DNA from: Rhizobium sp. Leaf453
GTDB taxonomy: Bacteria; Pseudomonadota; Alphaproteobacteria; Rhizobiales; Rhizobiaceae
DNA length: 48,150 nt
Assembly (NCBI RefSeq): GCF_001425605.1
Contig: NZ_LMRG01000010.1
Coordinates: forward strand, 115,939-164,088
Direction of reading: 5' to 3'
A model generated the notes under the pieces. It was given only the letters and a program-made list of their open reading frames with translations. It ran no database searches and was not told the origin of the DNA. Within the stretch, counting starts at the first letter, position 1. Every line of letters begins with the position of its first letter. Positions 34,739 to 45,300 of this stretch are shown here, one piece after another. The position numbers were made by a program, and so were the translations under genes.

Positions 34739-35029
34739 TCAATTGTCGACATCTGGGGCAACATCAGGGACGTACCCGAGCGCATCGATGATTTCCGAAA
34801 GTTCTTCTTGCTGGGCCGCGGACTTCTCTTGGCGCGCGGTATATTCTCGCTGCAAGCTCTCGAGTACGGCGCTCGACACTGCGGGATCAGATGAAGCGCG
34901 GGTCCACTCTTCGTAGACAGCTTCGTCGGCAACAATAAGCTGGCGGTGCTCTTTGATCGCAGCGATCGCCAGAGCCTCCAGTTCTGACTCTTGCATCGAA
35001 TTGTAGCGAGATGAGCCCACATCGTTCAT
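34739..35029 (-). CDS. traM: TraR antiactivator TraM
   Basis: A 96-residue helical protein. TraM binds TraR and blocks its DNA binding at low cell density. The match is in ALAIAAIKEHRQLIVADEAVYEEW (in parts) and the C-terminal ELSEIIDALGYVPDV, resembling the ILGYIP ending of Ti TraM. The N-terminus is diverged. Place and orientation, convergent to traR with two bases between, support the call. ATG 35029 has a GGAGAAGCGG site. Confidence 0.85.
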   Translation of the reverse strand: MNDVGSSRYNSMQESELEALAIAAIKEHRQLIVADEAVYEEWTRASSDPAVSSAVLESLQREYTARQEKSAAQQEELSEIIDALGYVPDVAPDVDN

Positions 35030-35119
35030 CCGCTTCTCCCTGACTTCACTCTCTGCAGCCCCGACCTAAATCTGCGGGCTAATTGTATCGGTTGGCCGCC
35101 ACTACAGTACCACTGACCG

Positions 35120-35248
35120 TCATCCATCTAAGATTTCTGGAGGCGGGGCAACTGCATCCTGTACGATTTCATCACGCGTCTCGCCAACGACGTTGAAGCG
35201 GTGCACGGATCTGGACGACGCTGTCTTGCACATTTGCTCATAGGACAC
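35120..35248 (-). CDS. Possible 42-residue protein
   Basis: GTG 35248 with GAGG seven bases before it opens a frame reading SYEQMCKTASSRSVHRFNVV then GETRDEIVQDAVAPPPEILDG. The family is unknown. It would be divergent from the XRE gene, sharing its direct-repeat promoter region. Tentative. Confidence 0.3.
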   Translation of the reverse strand: MSYEQMCKTASSRSVHRFNVVGETRDEIVQDAVAPPPEILDG

Positions 35249-35268
35249 GGCCTTTCCTCGAGTTGTAG

Positions 35269-35292
35269 AGAATACTCCGTGGTAGAATACTC
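35269..35292. repeat. Two 9-bp direct repeats upstream of the XRE gene
   Basis: AGAATACTC occurs at 35269-35277 and 35284-35292, a period of 15 bases, ending 23 bases before the XRE start. They are likely operators for that regulator. Confidence 0.5.
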
Positions 35293-35315
35293 ATCAAGCC
35301 GCTGTTCTCTCGATC

Positions 35316-35564
35316 ATGGAAATTCGAGAGGTATTTGCGCGAAATTTGCGATCTGTACGGCATGCTAAAGGCTTGTCCCAGGAGGAACTCGCGCATCGCG
35401 CGGACATCGATCGCACCTACATCAGTTCGCTAGAACGTAGCGTCTACAATGCAAGCATCGATGTCGTTGACCGTTTGGCGACGGTCTTGGGAATTGAAGC
35501 TTGTGAGTTGCTGAAGCGGCCCCCGGAAGAGCCACAGATGCCAACCGCCGAGCTTGATGATTAA
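35316..35564 (+). CDS. XRE-family small transcriptional regulator (controller-protein-like)
   Basis: An 82-residue protein consisting of one helix-turn-helix domain: VFARNLRSVRHAKGLSQEELA, then HRADIDRTYISSLERSVYNA and DRLATVLGIEACELLKRP. The DRTYIS-LER-RN-like segment resembles restriction-modification controller proteins and other autoregulatory XRE proteins. No methylase or restriction gene is nearby. It sits 120 bases upstream of a toxin-antitoxin pair and could regulate it or the tra region. ATG 35316 lacks a clear Shine-Dalgarno sequence, so it may be leaderless or weakly translated. Confidence 0.8.
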   Translation: MEIREVFARNLRSVRHAKGLSQEELAHRADIDRTYISSLERSVYNASIDVVDRLATVLGIEACELLKRPPEEPQMPTAELDD

Positions 35565-35684
35565 GACAAGTTGTCTTTCGAACCGCCCGATTCATGCCCT
35601 GCCGGCAATGATAAGAATTCATTTGTGCCAGCCACATTGCGAATTTCTCGCGCATCATATATATTCTTTTTAAGGAGAATAATT

Positions 35685-36317
35685 ATGGCTGCAGCACTTC
35701 GCGAATACACACCCACTGAGGCTGCTGCCGTGAGTGAGATCGGCATTAAGGCGGTCCACAACGCAATCGACAAACGGATCATTGGAAGCCCCTCTACCAA
35801 CCACCGAAGCCGTGCGATCACTGACGACGATCTGTTGCGCCTGAAGCTCTGGTTCGGCGTCGGCTCGATCCTTTCCGCCGAACGCCGGAAGCGTCTCTTT
35901 GCCGCCATCGACGAAAATCCTGAAGCGGACACGGTCAGAGCGGACGACTATTTGATCGTCGACGTCGCGAGAGCGCGGGAGCATTTGGCCGCACGTGGCG
36001 AAGCGCTCAGGGAAGCGGACAAGATCATACACAGCGTGAAGGGCGTGGTTGGCGGCGAGCCGGTCTTCAAAGGCACGCGCGTTCCAGTCCGAACAATCGC
36101 TGCGATGAAATTGCAAGGCGCTGCTACGGACGAGATCGTCGAGGGCTATCCGGCTCTCACTGCGCGCATGGTGGACCTCGCCGAAATCTGGGTAGCAGCT
36201 CATCCTGCCCGTGGGCGGCCGCGAAAGCTGTCGGAGCAGGGATTGAGCGTGAAATCAGTGAAGCGCTTGCCCTTTAGAAGGGCCGGCACCAAAGAGCCAT
36301 CGAGCACGGCCTCGTGA
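35685..36317 (+). CDS. DUF433 antitoxin with N-terminal DNA-binding domain
   Basis: A 210-residue protein. Residues 1-80 form a MerR/HTH-like region (YTPTEAAAVSEIGIKAVHNAI). Residues about 125-170 are the DUF433 domain (GEPVFKGTRVPVRTIAAMKL then GYPALTARMVDLAEIWVAAHP). The tail holds RGRPRK, an AT-hook-like motif. DUF433 proteins are VapB-like antitoxins paired with PIN-like toxins. ATG 35685 follows AAGGAGA. Its stop overlaps the toxin gene start by four bases, which ensures coupled synthesis. It probably autoregulates and helps to keep the plasmid. Confidence 0.85.
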   Translation: MAAALREYTPTEAAAVSEIGIKAVHNAIDKRIIGSPSTNHRSRAITDDDLLRLKLWFGVGSILSAERRKRLFAAIDENPEADTVRADDYLIVDVARAREHLAARGEALREADKIIHSVKGVVGGEPVFKGTRVPVRTIAAMKLQGAATDEIVEGYPALTARMVDLAEIWVAAHPARGRPRKLSEQGLSVKSVKRLPFRRAGTKEPSSTAS

Positions 36318-36688
36318 AGTTTCTCGTCGATGAATGCCTGCACACATCTCTCGTGGCTGTGGCTCAAGAGCACGGCCACGATTGCTTCCACGTCAATTGG
36401 CTGGGCCTGAGCGGCGAGACCGATTGGGATCTGATGCCTCGGATCATCGCGGAAGACTTTACCTTCGTGACGAACAACGCCCGTGACTTCAGGAAACTTC
36501 ATGCGCGAGAGGATCTGCACGCTGGCCTGGTGATCATAGTGCCGCAGGTTCTGCCGGTGCAGCAGCGGGAATTGTTCACGCTCGTTCTTCAGGAACTCGC
36601 CGCTTCTCCAGATCTCGTGAACGAGGTGATCGAGATTGCCATCGAAGAGGGCGAGGCACTGCTGACGCGGTATGCATTACCAGAGTAA
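36314..36688 (+). CDS. DUF5615 PIN-like toxin
   Basis: A 124-residue PIN-like ribonuclease of the DUF5615/Mut7-C type. MKFLVDECLH at the N-terminus supplies the first acidic pair (Asp6, Glu7). HDCFHVNWLGLSGETDWDLM and TFVTNNARDFRKLH supply further acidic and NNARDF residues characteristic of the family. It starts at a GTG overlapping the antitoxin stop. The likely role is RNA cleavage when the antitoxin is lost. Confidence 0.85.
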   Translation: MKFLVDECLHTSLVAVAQEHGHDCFHVNWLGLSGETDWDLMPRIIAEDFTFVTNNARDFRKLHAREDLHAGLVIIVPQVLPVQQRELFTLVLQELAASPDLVNEVIEIAIEEGEALLTRYALPE

Positions 36689-36855
36689 ACACAATTCCCG
36701 CCAATTGCGACAGATCGATCCGAGTCCCGGTGCGCCGACGCAATATATCTGGCTCACACTAATTTCATGCGTTGGAAACACACTACTTTGATGCTTTCGG
36801 CCCCACGCTGCGATTTCGATCATCGAACATCCCTCAAGGGAAGAAGACCTCAGCG

Positions 36856-37476
36856 CTACGGCTGACCACCGATGCGAGATAAGTTTACCCGTATCCCAGT
36901 AGCGCCAATTGTCTTTTCGTCCACGGATTCTGCGTCAGTCTGCAGGGGAACCCCGCCATCGACCGTATCCGCCTCCGATTTATCGGCCTGCAGTTCCTTT
37001 TGGTTGCCTAGTCCCCCGCCCGGATCCTCCGCCTGAAACACGCTCACACCCTCAAACTCACCAGTCTTCCACGCGTAAATCGCATCCTCGAAAATCTGCG
37101 GGAAGACGTCTTTGCTCGGGGGGTTGCCATACCATTTCGCAACGATCCTGAGGACCTTGGCGAACATCGCCGTGCCTTTGCGCAGATTTTGGCAGGCATC
37201 GACAAGGTCGGGTTCCAGATCCACCAGTTCCTTCACTCCCACGCCAGCGGGGAACTGGGTCAGTCCAACGCGAACGACGGCCTGACCAGCGTATTGGCGA
37301 ACGATCGCCATCGCCTCCTCAGTCGATGCGGCCTTCGGAACGAGGATCAATCGGCCACCCGATTTGACGGTAACGGCGAGGGGATCAGGCGAGCCCGCGG
37401 CCATCACGAACTGTTCGATGATCGCGGGCTTCAGGGAAGGGTCTGCGCATTCTTTTATCAGGGCGGCGTCGAGCAT
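36856..37476 (-). CDS. traH: Conjugal transfer protein TraH
   Basis: A 206-residue protein starting MLDAALIKECADPSLKPAII and continuing EQFVMAAGSPDPLAVTVKSG, as in Ti-type TraH. ATG 37476 with GAGGAGACACC before it fixes the start; the longer frame to 37617 runs into traB sequence. It has no membrane segment, and the C-terminal third is low complexity and acidic. The role in transfer is undefined; in Ti plasmids it is not essential. It is last in the traAFBH operon. Confidence 0.9.
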   Translation of the reverse strand: MLDAALIKECADPSLKPAIIEQFVMAAGSPDPLAVTVKSGGRLILVPKAASTEEAMAIVRQYAGQAVVRVGLTQFPAGVGVKELVDLEPDLVDACQNLRKGTAMFAKVLRIVAKWYGNPPSKDVFPQIFEDAIYAWKTGEFEGVSVFQAEDPGGGLGNQKELQADKSEADTVDGGVPLQTDAESVDEKTIGATGIRVNLSRIGGQP

Positions 37477-37492
37477 GGTGTCTCCTCTTCTC

Positions 37493-38656
37493 TCAAGTGT
37501 TGAAGGCAATGACGAGCGGCTTTGCGAAGAGCTTTGCCCATGCGGTGGTGGTGGCGCGCTGAATGGCAACGATCGACGTCCCTTCGGTCCACCAGCCGTT
37601 CCCGACGGCAACGACAAAATCCGGATCGTGGAGCATGGACTGGAGGATCGGCCAAACGATCAATTGCTCGTAGCAGATCAGCGGTGCTGCCCGGCTGGTA
37701 CCGATCGACACGACGGGGTTCGCAAAGAAATCTGCCCTGGCGCCGCCGCTCTCCCCGAGCCAGGACCGCCACGGCTGCCACATCGAGCCGGGCACCGGCA
37801 TGCGTTCGCGATAGAGAATGTGGCTGCCCTTCCTGTCGATCGCGACGAGGACATTGTCATAGCCCCTAGCGTCGAGCAGCACGGCGCCAGCGATGACCGT
37901 CGCATTGCCGTCGCGGAGGATGCCTGTCCAAAGCCTCTCCACGGTCGGCGTCCAGAAACCGAGCGCACTTTCCGGCAGCACCACATAGAGGGCGCCATCG
38001 CTGGCCACGCCACGCACCGTTGCGATCATGTCACGCTGGCGTTGAAGACCGGCGTCTCGGCCGAGCGAAACGCCCAACTGCAGATCGACGCCGCGCCAGG
38101 CTTCCGCTAGTTTCGGATCGGTCCAGAAAGCGGCGGACCACAGCCAAAAGCCAGTCAAGGCGATGGCGACAGCTGGCCAAAAGCGGGTTACGAGACCCGC
38201 AAGGCCAGCTGTCATGAAGCCAAGTCCCCACCATCCCCATCCCGGAAACAGAACACCCGCGGCTGTGACGGGATGCGCCCAGCCCGTGATGCCGAACGGC
38301 GGGATGGCCATGATGACGGCCGCAAGGAGATAGCGGAACGGACGAGTGCCAGCCTTCTTCGTCCAGAAGATGGCATGCACGATGACAAAGCTCATGGACG
38401 CACAAAGCCAGAGCAACAAGCCCGGCCAGATATTGGACGAATAGAATGCAGCCACGCCTTGCGGCAGCCCCCGTGAGGCGGCTAGGAAGTATCCGGCCGA
38501 GACAAGCGCCGCCAGCAATCTCGTCCGCGACAGCGACCAAAGAATGGGAAACCCCATCGCGACCGGCAATAGAGTCACATGGCCGCTCCACGCCATCACG
38601 CCGATCGCGATCGAAGCGGACATCAGCAACGTCGACCGAATGTACTCACGGCGCAT
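37493..38656 (-). CDS. traB: Conjugal transfer protein TraB (nitrilase/Lnt-like)
   Basis: A 387-residue protein with an N-terminal membrane part (about six helices, for example [34 protein letters not shown]) and a C-terminal nitrilase-like domain. The domain has Glu in [11 protein letters not shown] and Cys in PLICYEQL. At the site of the catalytic Lys the sequence is [12 protein letters not shown], which puts Glu or Arg where Lys is expected. It is related to apolipoprotein N-acyltransferase architecture. Start ATG 38656 overlaps traF by 11 bases. It enhances transfer in Ti plasmids. Confidence 0.9.
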   Translation of the reverse strand: MRREYIRSTLLMSASIAIGVMAWSGHVTLLPVAMGFPILWSLSRTRLLAALVSAGYFLAASRGLPQGVAAFYSSNIWPGLLLWLCASMSFVIVHAIFWTKKAGTRPFRYLLAAVIMAIPPFGITGWAHPVTAAGVLFPGWGWWGLGFMTAGLAGLVTRFWPAVAIALTGFWLWSAAFWTDPKLAEAWRGVDLQLGVSLGRDAGLQRQRDMIATVRGVASDGALYVVLPESALGFWTPTVERLWTGILRDGNATVIAGAVLLDARGYDNVLVAIDRKGSHILYRERMPVPGSMWQPWRSWLGESGGARADFFANPVVSIGTSRAAPLICYEQLIVWPILQSMLHDPDFVVAVGNGWWTEGTSIVAIQRATTTAWAKLFAKPLVIAFNT

Positions 38657-39212
38657 AGGTGAGTACCTCCTGCGCCAGGCCGAGAACACCGGAGGCGGGC
38701 ACTGGACCGAAATATCGGGAGTCGTAGGAGCTGGGGAACGCGGAATGCAGGAAGACAAATCCTGGCGGGACAATGCCACTCGGAAACCGAGACAATGGCC
38801 GACCAGTTCCATCTCGTGATGCGAGACTGGAAGAGGAAACCTCCCGACCCTCCACGGTCACGTTGGCGCCGATTTCGACATGCTGTCCTGCGACGGCGAT
38901 CACCCTCTTGATCAGCGGCGCGACACCGCCCGGGCAGGAACCGGAACGGAGATAGCCACGCGCTCGTGCCTCCCGCATTTCCGCCATTGCCGGTAGGCAG
39001 ATGAACACCAGGTCATTGACAACAACGCGGCGATAGAGCGGAGCAATGCGCCACAGGCCGAGTGGCTCGCTCGGTGTCAGATTGATGCGGTAACCGCCGG
39101 CGAGGGCTGTGCCAATCGCCAGTATGGCGACCAACGCGGCTATCAAAATGATCCCGGCGGCTCGTCGTTGCTGCGCGGTCATCGCCCGGCGCGTTCCAGC
39201 TCCCGCCGTCAT
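38646..39212 (-). CDS. traF: TraF, signal-peptidase-like pilin-maturation protease
   Basis: A 188-residue S26-family protease with one N-terminal membrane helix ([20 protein letters not shown]). Ser48 in TPSEPLGLW and Lys102 in [11 protein letters not shown] form the expected Ser-Lys pair. In IncP plasmids TraF processes the TrbC pilin, and the same role is likely here. ATG 39212 overlaps the traA stop by four bases. Confidence 0.94.
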   Translation of the reverse strand: MTAGAGTRRAMTAQQRRAAGIILIAALVAILAIGTALAGGYRINLTPSEPLGLWRIAPLYRRVVVNDLVFICLPAMAEMREARARGYLRSGSCPGGVAPLIKRVIAVAGQHVEIGANVTVEGREVSSSSLASRDGTGRPLSRFPSGIVPPGFVFLHSAFPSSYDSRYFGPVPASGVLGLAQEVLTYAP

Positions 39213-42200
39213 TTCAGCGAGAGTCCTTGGCTCCTGGTTTGCCGCAGCGTCTCGGCTTGCTTCAGCGCCTCGGTCGTTCGTTCATGAGCGACAAGTTGTT
39301 GGACCGTACGCATGGAATTCCACGCAGATTGGACCTCCGCCTTCTGGCCTGCCGTCATGCCTGCTGTGACGGTCTCGAATGTCTTGCCATCAGTATCTTT
39401 TGCCGCCAGTGGCAGGAACGTCCGTTCTCCGAAGCGCTCGGACACAGCCTTGGCAAAACCGTCGAGTTCGGCCTTCACCATCTTGTCGGCCAAAGCATAT
39501 TCGAGGCCAGCCGGGAGATCGTTGCGATCGATCGCATCACGAACGCGTTCGAGCGTTTGCTTGGAAGATGGGGAGAGCGCCGGGATATCGACAGAAACCT
39601 TGAGCCGGACCGCGCGCTCCTCCGTCTCATGTTTCAATTCGGCCTCGGCCCGCTCACGCAGGTAACGTTCAAGATTTCGGGCGAGCGCCGGCACGTTGGC
39701 GATGGCTTTTTCCCGGTCCTGCCTGTCGGCACGGCTGGCGAGAACACCCGTCTTGCCCTTCAGCGCACCGAAGCTTTCGGGGGCGCCGGCGACCTTCGCG
39801 AGGGTGGAGTGCGCGACCGACTGGTCCTTGACCATGGCGTCGACATTGATCGCCTTGAAGGCGGCTTCCGGCTGCGCGTAGACGAGGTGGAAGCGGGTCG
39901 AGACGTCCTCCCATTGTTTCTTCAGACCGGGATCGGCAGCGAGCTTATCTTCAACAGCCTGCTCGAGCGATTTCGGGAAAGTGGTGATGCGTGATACCAT
40001 GGGCTTGGCCTCCTTGATCGGATCCTGGATTGGGGAGTTTTTGAAGCTGCCGACGAAGCCAAGTTTCATTGCAATAGCGGCGAGACGAACGCCGAGATCG
40101 ACCAGCTTCTGATTCTGCCGGATGGTCCATTCGAGGCGATCGCGAGCGACCGTCCGGGCGACATTCATGAGATGCAAACCTCGCGTCTCGGCGAAGCGCA
40201 GCGCTCGGCCGTAGAACGACGCCTTCTCATAATCGAGGGTCGTCTCCTTGGCGTTTCGGCGCGACAGGATCGGGATGAGGCCGCCGGATTTGGCGAAGGA
40301 GCGACTGCCGTAATAGACGGCGAGATCCTCACGATGGCGGGTCATAGCCACATAGGTAAGATGCCGGTCCAGGGAGAGGGAAGCAAGCACCTTAACCCGG
40401 TCGACGGTCGCGCCCTGGCTCTTGTGGATCGTCGTCGCATAGCCGTGATCGAGATTGTTGTAGAAGCGCTGCTCGATTGCGACCTGGCGGCGGTGTTCGC
40501 CTTCGCCAACCTCGGCAACAATCCGGCCGGGAGCGGCCTCAAGTACCTTTGCCAGCATGCCGTTCTTGACGCCAAGGCTGCCTTCGTTCTTGAGGAACAC
40601 GATCTGGTCGCCGGTCGCGAACATGCGAATTCCATCCTCCGTCTTGAACGCAAATCCGTCTGCGACGACGCCGCGTTCGACCAGCTTGGCGCGCGCCATA
40701 TCGTTGAGCATTCGGACGTCGCGGCGAAGGTGTGCGAGGATCAGGCTAGTCTTCGAAGGGTCGTAGTCCAGGTCCCAAGCCGCGATCAGGCTTTCGACGG
40801 CCTCGTCCTTCAGTCTCAAACCGATCAATCGACCATGAGCGGTGTAGGCATCGACAGCCTTGCGGACATTGCCACGCGCGAGATCGAGCGAGGCATCACG
40901 CATCCATTGCTGGCGCTGGCGATAGATTGTCTCGAGTTCTGCATAGCCGATACGATCGGCAATGGCGCGGAAGGCGGCGCCCGCCTCGATCGGTTGAAGC
41001 TGTTCCGGATCGCCGACAAGGACGAGCTTGGCGCCGGTCCTGGTCACGGTTTCGACGAGCAGCGCCATCTGGCGTGACGACACCATGCCGGCCTCGTCCA
41101 GCACGAAGACGCATCTGTGGTCGAGCTGATTGCGACCCTGGTTCCAGCGAAGCTCCCACGATGACAACGTGCGAGATTGGATGCCCGCCTCCTTCTCCAG
41201 TCCTTCGGCGGCTTTGCCAGCCAACGCTCCGCCGACCACACGATAGCCGGCCGCTTCCCACGCCTCGCGCGCAGCCTTCATCATCGTGGTCTTGCCGGCC
41301 CCTGCGCGGCCGACGACGGCGGCGATCCGCGTGGCCTCACCGACATGCTCGATCGCCGTTCTCTGCTCATCCGACAGACGGGCATGACGCGCAAAGGTCC
41401 CCTGCAGCACCGCCTCACGGACGCCATGGGAGGCGCGACCGGAGAGCCAGATCGCGCGGTTGGCCATCTCTGCCTCAAGCCGGATCATCTCGCGCGTGGT
41501 GTATTTCGCCGGCGACCGAACGCCGGTCGCGAGATCGATCCGCTCGCGCTCGAGCCGCAGCGCTTCCGGGCTCTGCAGGATCCTCACCATTAGACTTTGG
41601 AACAGAGCGGCATCGTCGACATAGCGATACAAGACCTTCGCAACATCGCGTTCGTCAAAGACGCTCTTCTCCCGCGTGATCAGGTCGAGCACGATCTCCG
41701 GACGGCGCTGGATGCGGCGGGCATTCTCGCCGCGGCGCTGCTCCTGAAGCTCGACGCGTTCGCGCTTGGGGAGCGAGGTCTCCTGCCTCTGATCGGTCTG
41801 CTCAGCCTTGCGCTCGATGGCTTTGGCGCCCACGCCGAGGTGAATGGTTGGCTCGAGGTCGATACCCTGCTTTTCGAAGGAGCGACCATCGATGCGGATA
41901 TCCAGGCTGGCAAGCGCCAGATGTTTGTTCTGGCAGGCAAACCAACCATCGCGAAACACATTGAAATCTTGCACGCTACCGGCCCACAGCTGATAAACGA
42001 TCTTGCCGGCGTCATTTCGGAGTGGTTTGCCATCCGGGCTGAGCACCGCGACCTTCTTCGAACCGAAACCGTCTTCGGTGAGCGGCCGCAACGTGGTCAT
42101 GAGGTGGACGTGAGGATTGCCTGGCGCGTCGTGATAGACCCAGTCCGCGACCATGCCCTGCGCGGTGATGTGCCGCTCCACAAAGTCGCGCATGAGCGCG

Positions 42201-42535
42201 ATGTTCTGCTCGGCCGTCAGCTCGATCGGCAGGGCGATCGTGACATCCTTGGCAAGTTGAGCGTCTGATCGTTTCTCGAAGTCTTCGACCTTGTTCCAGA
42301 AGGTCTCGGACGCCCCGGACACCGACCGGTCGGCGATCATCGAACGAAGCCATTCCGGCGCGTCGTCAGGGATCACGAACTCCTCATGCAGGAGCCCCTG
42401 CTTTCGCGTGTAGTCGATCGTCCGGGCTTCCCGCTCAAACTCCATCTTGGCGCAGTGCCGGTAGGCCGCCGACAGGACGGCGCTGCGGCCGGAGCCACGG
42501 GCGACGACGCTGACGGAGAAGTGAGGGACGGCCAC
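39209..42535 (-). CDS. traA: Conjugative relaxase-helicase TraA
   Basis: An 1108-residue protein that nicks oriT and unwinds the plasmid. The N-terminal MobA/MobL relaxase domain holds Tyr25 ([10 protein letters not shown]), the candidate nicking residue, and the metal site His142/His144 ([14 protein letters not shown]). The middle is a RecD/TraI-type helicase: Walker [11 protein letters not shown] at about residue 407, [31 protein letters not shown], and [16 protein letters not shown]. The C-terminal 300 residues are helical. It starts at GTG 42535, 74 bases from the oriT core. Confidence 0.96.
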   Translation of the reverse strand: MAVPHFSVSVVARGSGRSAVLSAAYRHCAKMEFEREARTIDYTRKQGLLHEEFVIPDDAPEWLRSMIADRSVSGASETFWNKVEDFEKRSDAQLAKDVTIALPIELTAEQNIALMRDFVERHITAQGMVADWVYHDAPGNPHVHLMTTLRPLTEDGFGSKKVAVLSPDGKPLRNDAGKIVYQLWAGSVQDFNVFRDGWFACQNKHLALASLDIRIDGRSFEKQGIDLEPTIHLGVGAKAIERKAEQTDQRQETSLPKRERVELQEQRRGENARRIQRRPEIVLDLITREKSVFDERDVAKVLYRYVDDAALFQSLMVRILQSPEALRLERERIDLATGVRSPAKYTTREMIRLEAEMANRAIWLSGRASHGVREAVLQGTFARHARLSDEQRTAIEHVGEATRIAAVVGRAGAGKTTMMKAAREAWEAAGYRVVGGALAGKAAEGLEKEAGIQSRTLSSWELRWNQGRNQLDHRCVFVLDEAGMVSSRQMALLVETVTRTGAKLVLVGDPEQLQPIEAGAAFRAIADRIGYAELETIYRQRQQWMRDASLDLARGNVRKAVDAYTAHGRLIGLRLKDEAVESLIAAWDLDYDPSKTSLILAHLRRDVRMLNDMARAKLVERGVVADGFAFKTEDGIRMFATGDQIVFLKNEGSLGVKNGMLAKVLEAAPGRIVAEVGEGEHRRQVAIEQRFYNNLDHGYATTIHKSQGATVDRVKVLASLSLDRHLTYVAMTRHREDLAVYYGSRSFAKSGGLIPILSRRNAKETTLDYEKASFYGRALRFAETRGLHLMNVARTVARDRLEWTIRQNQKLVDLGVRLAAIAMKLGFVGSFKNSPIQDPIKEAKPMVSRITTFPKSLEQAVEDKLAADPGLKKQWEDVSTRFHLVYAQPEAAFKAINVDAMVKDQSVAHSTLAKVAGAPESFGALKGKTGVLASRADRQDREKAIANVPALARNLERYLRERAEAELKHETEERAVRLKVSVDIPALSPSSKQTLERVRDAIDRNDLPAGLEYALADKMVKAELDGFAKAVSERFGERTFLPLAAKDTDGKTFETVTAGMTAGQKAEVQSAWNSMRTVQQLVAHERTTEALKQAETLRQTRSQGLSLK

Positions 42536-42608
42536 GGCGGAATTCTTTCCCGGTTGCGAACGAAATCAATGGGTTCGTCGGGAGCGGGAGGCCTGATCAG
42601 ACCTCAAG

Positions 42609-42646
42609 CAAGGGCGTCGCGTCAGCGACGTATAATTGCGCCCTTG
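42609..42646. other. oriT: Origin of transfer (oriT), RSF1010/Ti-like
   Basis: Outer arms CAAGGGCG (42609-42616) and CGCCCTTG (42639-42646) and inner arms GTCGC/GCGAC (42616-42620, 42625-42629) form a nested inverted repeat. The right side reads TATAATTGCGCCCTTGG, matching the Ti-plasmid oriT and the TAAGTGCGCCCT nick region of RSF1010. Nicking is expected within the GCGCCC bases. It lies between divergent traA and traC. Confidence 0.9.
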
Positions 42647-42701
42647 GAAGCCGCTCCTTCGGAACGGCCGGGATCATTCCCGAAAGCATCGCCCTTGGCG
42701 A

Positions 42702-42713
42702 TTGTAGGATTCA
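42702..42713 (-). promoter_or_regulatory. Candidate tra box, site C
   Basis: TTGTAGGATTCA on the plus strand is the exact complement of the motif found twice between repA and traI. It lies 76 bases before traC and 167 before traA, where a bidirectional tra box occurs in Ti plasmids. Confidence 0.6.
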
Positions 42714-42789
42714 CAGTAATGCGTTCCGCACTCTGTTCCGAAAAACTGGGTTCGAAAGACAAGCTTTCTCACCCAGGAGACGATTGGAC

Positions 42790-43086
42790 ATGAAGAAGCC
42801 ATCCTCGAAAATCCGCGACGAAATCGTCAAGCTGCAGGAGCAGCTCAAGATCGCCGAGACACGGGAAGCCGAGCGGATCGGCAGGCTCGCGCTCAAGGCC
42901 GGCCTTGGCGAGATCGAGATCGACGAGGCGGAACTTCAGGCAGCGTTTGAGCAACTGACCAAGCGATTTCGCGGAGGGCAGGGCGCTACGACCGGAGGGA
43001 AGAAAGGCGCCGGCGACAGAAGCGGAGAAGCGTCGACCCCGGCGGACGCGTCTGGCGCGGGTGCGGGCAGCGTTGGCGAGGCTTGA
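42790..43086 (+). CDS. traC: Relaxosome accessory protein TraC
   Basis: A 98-residue protein beginning [20 protein letters not shown], with a coiled coil and then [20 protein letters not shown] and a Gly/Ala-rich tail, as in Ti TraC. It helps TraA at oriT. ATG 42790 fits the family; a TTG at 42784 is nearer to the AGGAGA site, so the start could be there. Confidence 0.93.
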   Translation: MKKPSSKIRDEIVKLQEQLKIAETREAERIGRLALKAGLGEIEIDEAELQAAFEQLTKRFRGGQGATTGGKKGAGDRSGEASTPADASGAGAGSVGEA

Positions 43087-43090
43087 GCGT

Positions 43091-43306
43091 ATGGCGAGGA
43101 CGATGACATCCGATGCCCGCAAGAAGGACACGCGCGAAAAGATCGAACTCGGCGGCCTGATCGTCAAGTCCGGGCTCCGGTACGAGAAGCGCGCACTGTT
43201 GCTTGGCGTGCTGATCGATGCAGCCCGCCGCATCAAGGGTGACGATAGCGAGCGGTCCAGGCTCACTGCAATCGGCGTGGAGGCCTTCGGCAATGACGAT
43301 CAATAG
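43091..43306 (+). CDS. traD: Conjugal transfer protein TraD (Ti type)
   Basis: A 71-residue protein, [20 protein letters not shown] then [20 protein letters not shown]. This is the small Ti-type TraD, not the F-plasmid coupling protein. It is basic and helical, probably part of the relaxosome or a partner of TraG. It starts five bases after traC and overlaps traG by 14 bases. Confidence 0.92.
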   Translation: MARTMTSDARKKDTREKIELGGLIVKSGLRYEKRALLLGVLIDAARRIKGDDSERSRLTAIGVEAFGNDDQ

Positions 43307-45296
43307 GATTGCGCTCGTCATAGTGCCATGGACGCTGATGATCCTGGTCGTCATCGGAATGACCGGGATCGAGCAGTGGCTTTCAGGCTTCGGAAAGACC
43401 GAGGCCGAGCGACTGGCATGGGGACGGGCGGGGATCGCATTGCCCTATGTAGCCAGTGCGGCGATCGGATTTCTGTTCCTGTTCGCGAGCGCCGGCTCGA
43501 TCAACATCAAGCAGGCAGGCTGGGGCGTCGTTGCGGGATGCATCGAGACGATCCTGATCGCGGCTATACGCGAAACGATGCGCCTTGCCGGTTTCATGAC
43601 GGTGCCGCCGGCCGACAAGACGATCTTCGCGTTTCTCGATCCAGCAACAGCGATCGGAGTGGGCGCAGCGTTCATGTGTGCCTGCTTCGCACTCCGCGTT
43701 GCGCTCATCGGCGATGCGGCCTTCGCACGGGCCGAGCCGAAGCGCATTCAGGGCAAGCGGGCGCTCCATGGCGAAGCGGATTGGATGAAGCTCACAGAGG
43801 CGGCAAAGTTGTTTCCCGATACTGGCGGTATCGTCATCGGCGAGCGTTATAGGGTCGACAAAGACATTGTCGCAGCACAAGCGTTTCGCGCCGACGGCGC
43901 CGAGACATGGGGCGCCGGTGGCAAGTCGCCGTTGCTGTGCTTTGATGGCTCCTTCGGCTCGTCGCACGGGATCGTTTTTGCCGGTTCCGGCGGTTTCAAG
44001 ACAACGTCGGTAACGATCCCAACGGCGCTCAAATGGAGCGGCACGCTGATCGTGCTCGATCCATCGAACGAGGTCGCACCGATGGCCTCCGCGCATCGCG
44101 CCGGAGCGGGGAGGGACGTGTTCGTCCTCGATCCAAGGAAGCCGGACGTCGGCTTCAACGTCCTGGACTGGGTCGGCCGTTTTGGAGGTACGAAGGAAGA
44201 GGATATCGCCTCCGTCGCGTCATGGATCATGAGCGACAGCGGAGGCGCGCGCGGAGTCCGTGACGACTTCTTCCGGGCGTCAGCTCTTCAGCTCCTCACG
44301 GCGCTCGTCGCCGATGTCTGCCTATCCGGCCACACGGATGAGAAGGAACAGACGCTTCGGCAGGTGCGCATGAATCTCTCGGAGCCGGAACCGACATTGC
44401 GCAAGCGGCTGCAAGACATCTACGACAATTCCGGCTCGGATTTCGTGAAGGAGAATGTCGCAGCCTTCGTGAACATGACACCGGAAACTTTCAGCGGCGT
44501 CTATGCCAATGCGGTCAAGGAGACGCACTGGCTTTCCTATCCAAACTATGCCGCCCTCGTGTCTGGCAAGAAATTCTCGACCAGCGACATCGCAGCCGGC
44601 AACACGGACGTCTTCATCAACATCGACCTCAAAACGTTGGAGACCCATTCCGGTCTTGCGCGCGTCATTATCGGCTCGTTTCTGAATGCGATTTACAATC
44701 GCGACGGACAGATGAAGGGGCGCGCCCTGTTTCTCCTCGACGAGGTTGCACGCCTCGGCTATCTCCGGATTCTTGAGACGGCACGTGACGCAGGACGCAA
44801 ATACGGGATCACGCTCACGATGGTCTATCAGTCGATCGGCCAGATGCGCGAGACCTATGGAGGCCGCGACGCGGCGAGCAAGTGGTTCGAGAGTGCCAGC
44901 TGGATCTCGTTCGCCGCGATCAACGATCCGGAAACCGCTGAGTACCTATCTAAACGCTGCGGCATGACGACGGTCGAGATCGACCAGGTCAGCCGCAGTT
45001 TCCAAGCGAAAGGGTCGTCACGAACGCGCTCGAAGCAGCTCGCGGCACGACCGCTGATCCAGCCGCACGAAGTTCTGCGCATGCGGGCGGACGAACAGAT
45101 CGTCTTCACGGCCGGCAACGCGCCCCTCAGATGCGGCCGCGCCATCTGGTTCCGGCGTGAAGATATGAGGGCCTGCGCCGGCGAGAACCGGTTTCATTCG
45201 ATGGGTGGAAGAGGGAAGAAAGCTTCGAATTCGACACCTGCGGTAAACACCGATGAAACCAAACCGACTGTAACGTCTGCCGGCGAAGAGGGATAA
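43293..45296 (+). CDS. traG: Type IV coupling protein TraG (VirD4 family)
   Basis: A 667-residue ATPase that brings the relaxosome to the mating channel. Three or four N-terminal membrane helices precede the cytoplasmic domain with Walker [13 protein letters not shown] at about residue 228 (GxxxxGKT-type loop with GFKTT) and Walker [15 protein letters not shown] at about 477, followed by [18 protein letters not shown] 43293 lies inside traD. The C-terminus is low complexity. A nuclease gene follows after four bases. Confidence 0.96.
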   Translation: MTINRIALVIVPWTLMILVVIGMTGIEQWLSGFGKTEAERLAWGRAGIALPYVASAAIGFLFLFASAGSINIKQAGWGVVAGCIETILIAAIRETMRLAGFMTVPPADKTIFAFLDPATAIGVGAAFMCACFALRVALIGDAAFARAEPKRIQGKRALHGEADWMKLTEAAKLFPDTGGIVIGERYRVDKDIVAAQAFRADGAETWGAGGKSPLLCFDGSFGSSHGIVFAGSGGFKTTSVTIPTALKWSGTLIVLDPSNEVAPMASAHRAGAGRDVFVLDPRKPDVGFNVLDWVGRFGGTKEEDIASVASWIMSDSGGARGVRDDFFRASALQLLTALVADVCLSGHTDEKEQTLRQVRMNLSEPEPTLRKRLQDIYDNSGSDFVKENVAAFVNMTPETFSGVYANAVKETHWLSYPNYAALVSGKKFSTSDIAAGNTDVFINIDLKTLETHSGLARVIIGSFLNAIYNRDGQMKGRALFLLDEVARLGYLRILETARDAGRKYGITLTMVYQSIGQMRETYGGRDAASKWFESASWISFAAINDPETAEYLSKRCGMTTVEIDQVSRSFQAKGSSRTRSKQLAARPLIQPHEVLRMRADEQIVFTAGNAPLRCGRAIWFRREDMRACAGENRFHSMGGRGKKASNSTPAVNTDETKPTVTSAGEEG

Positions 45297-45300
45297 AAGC

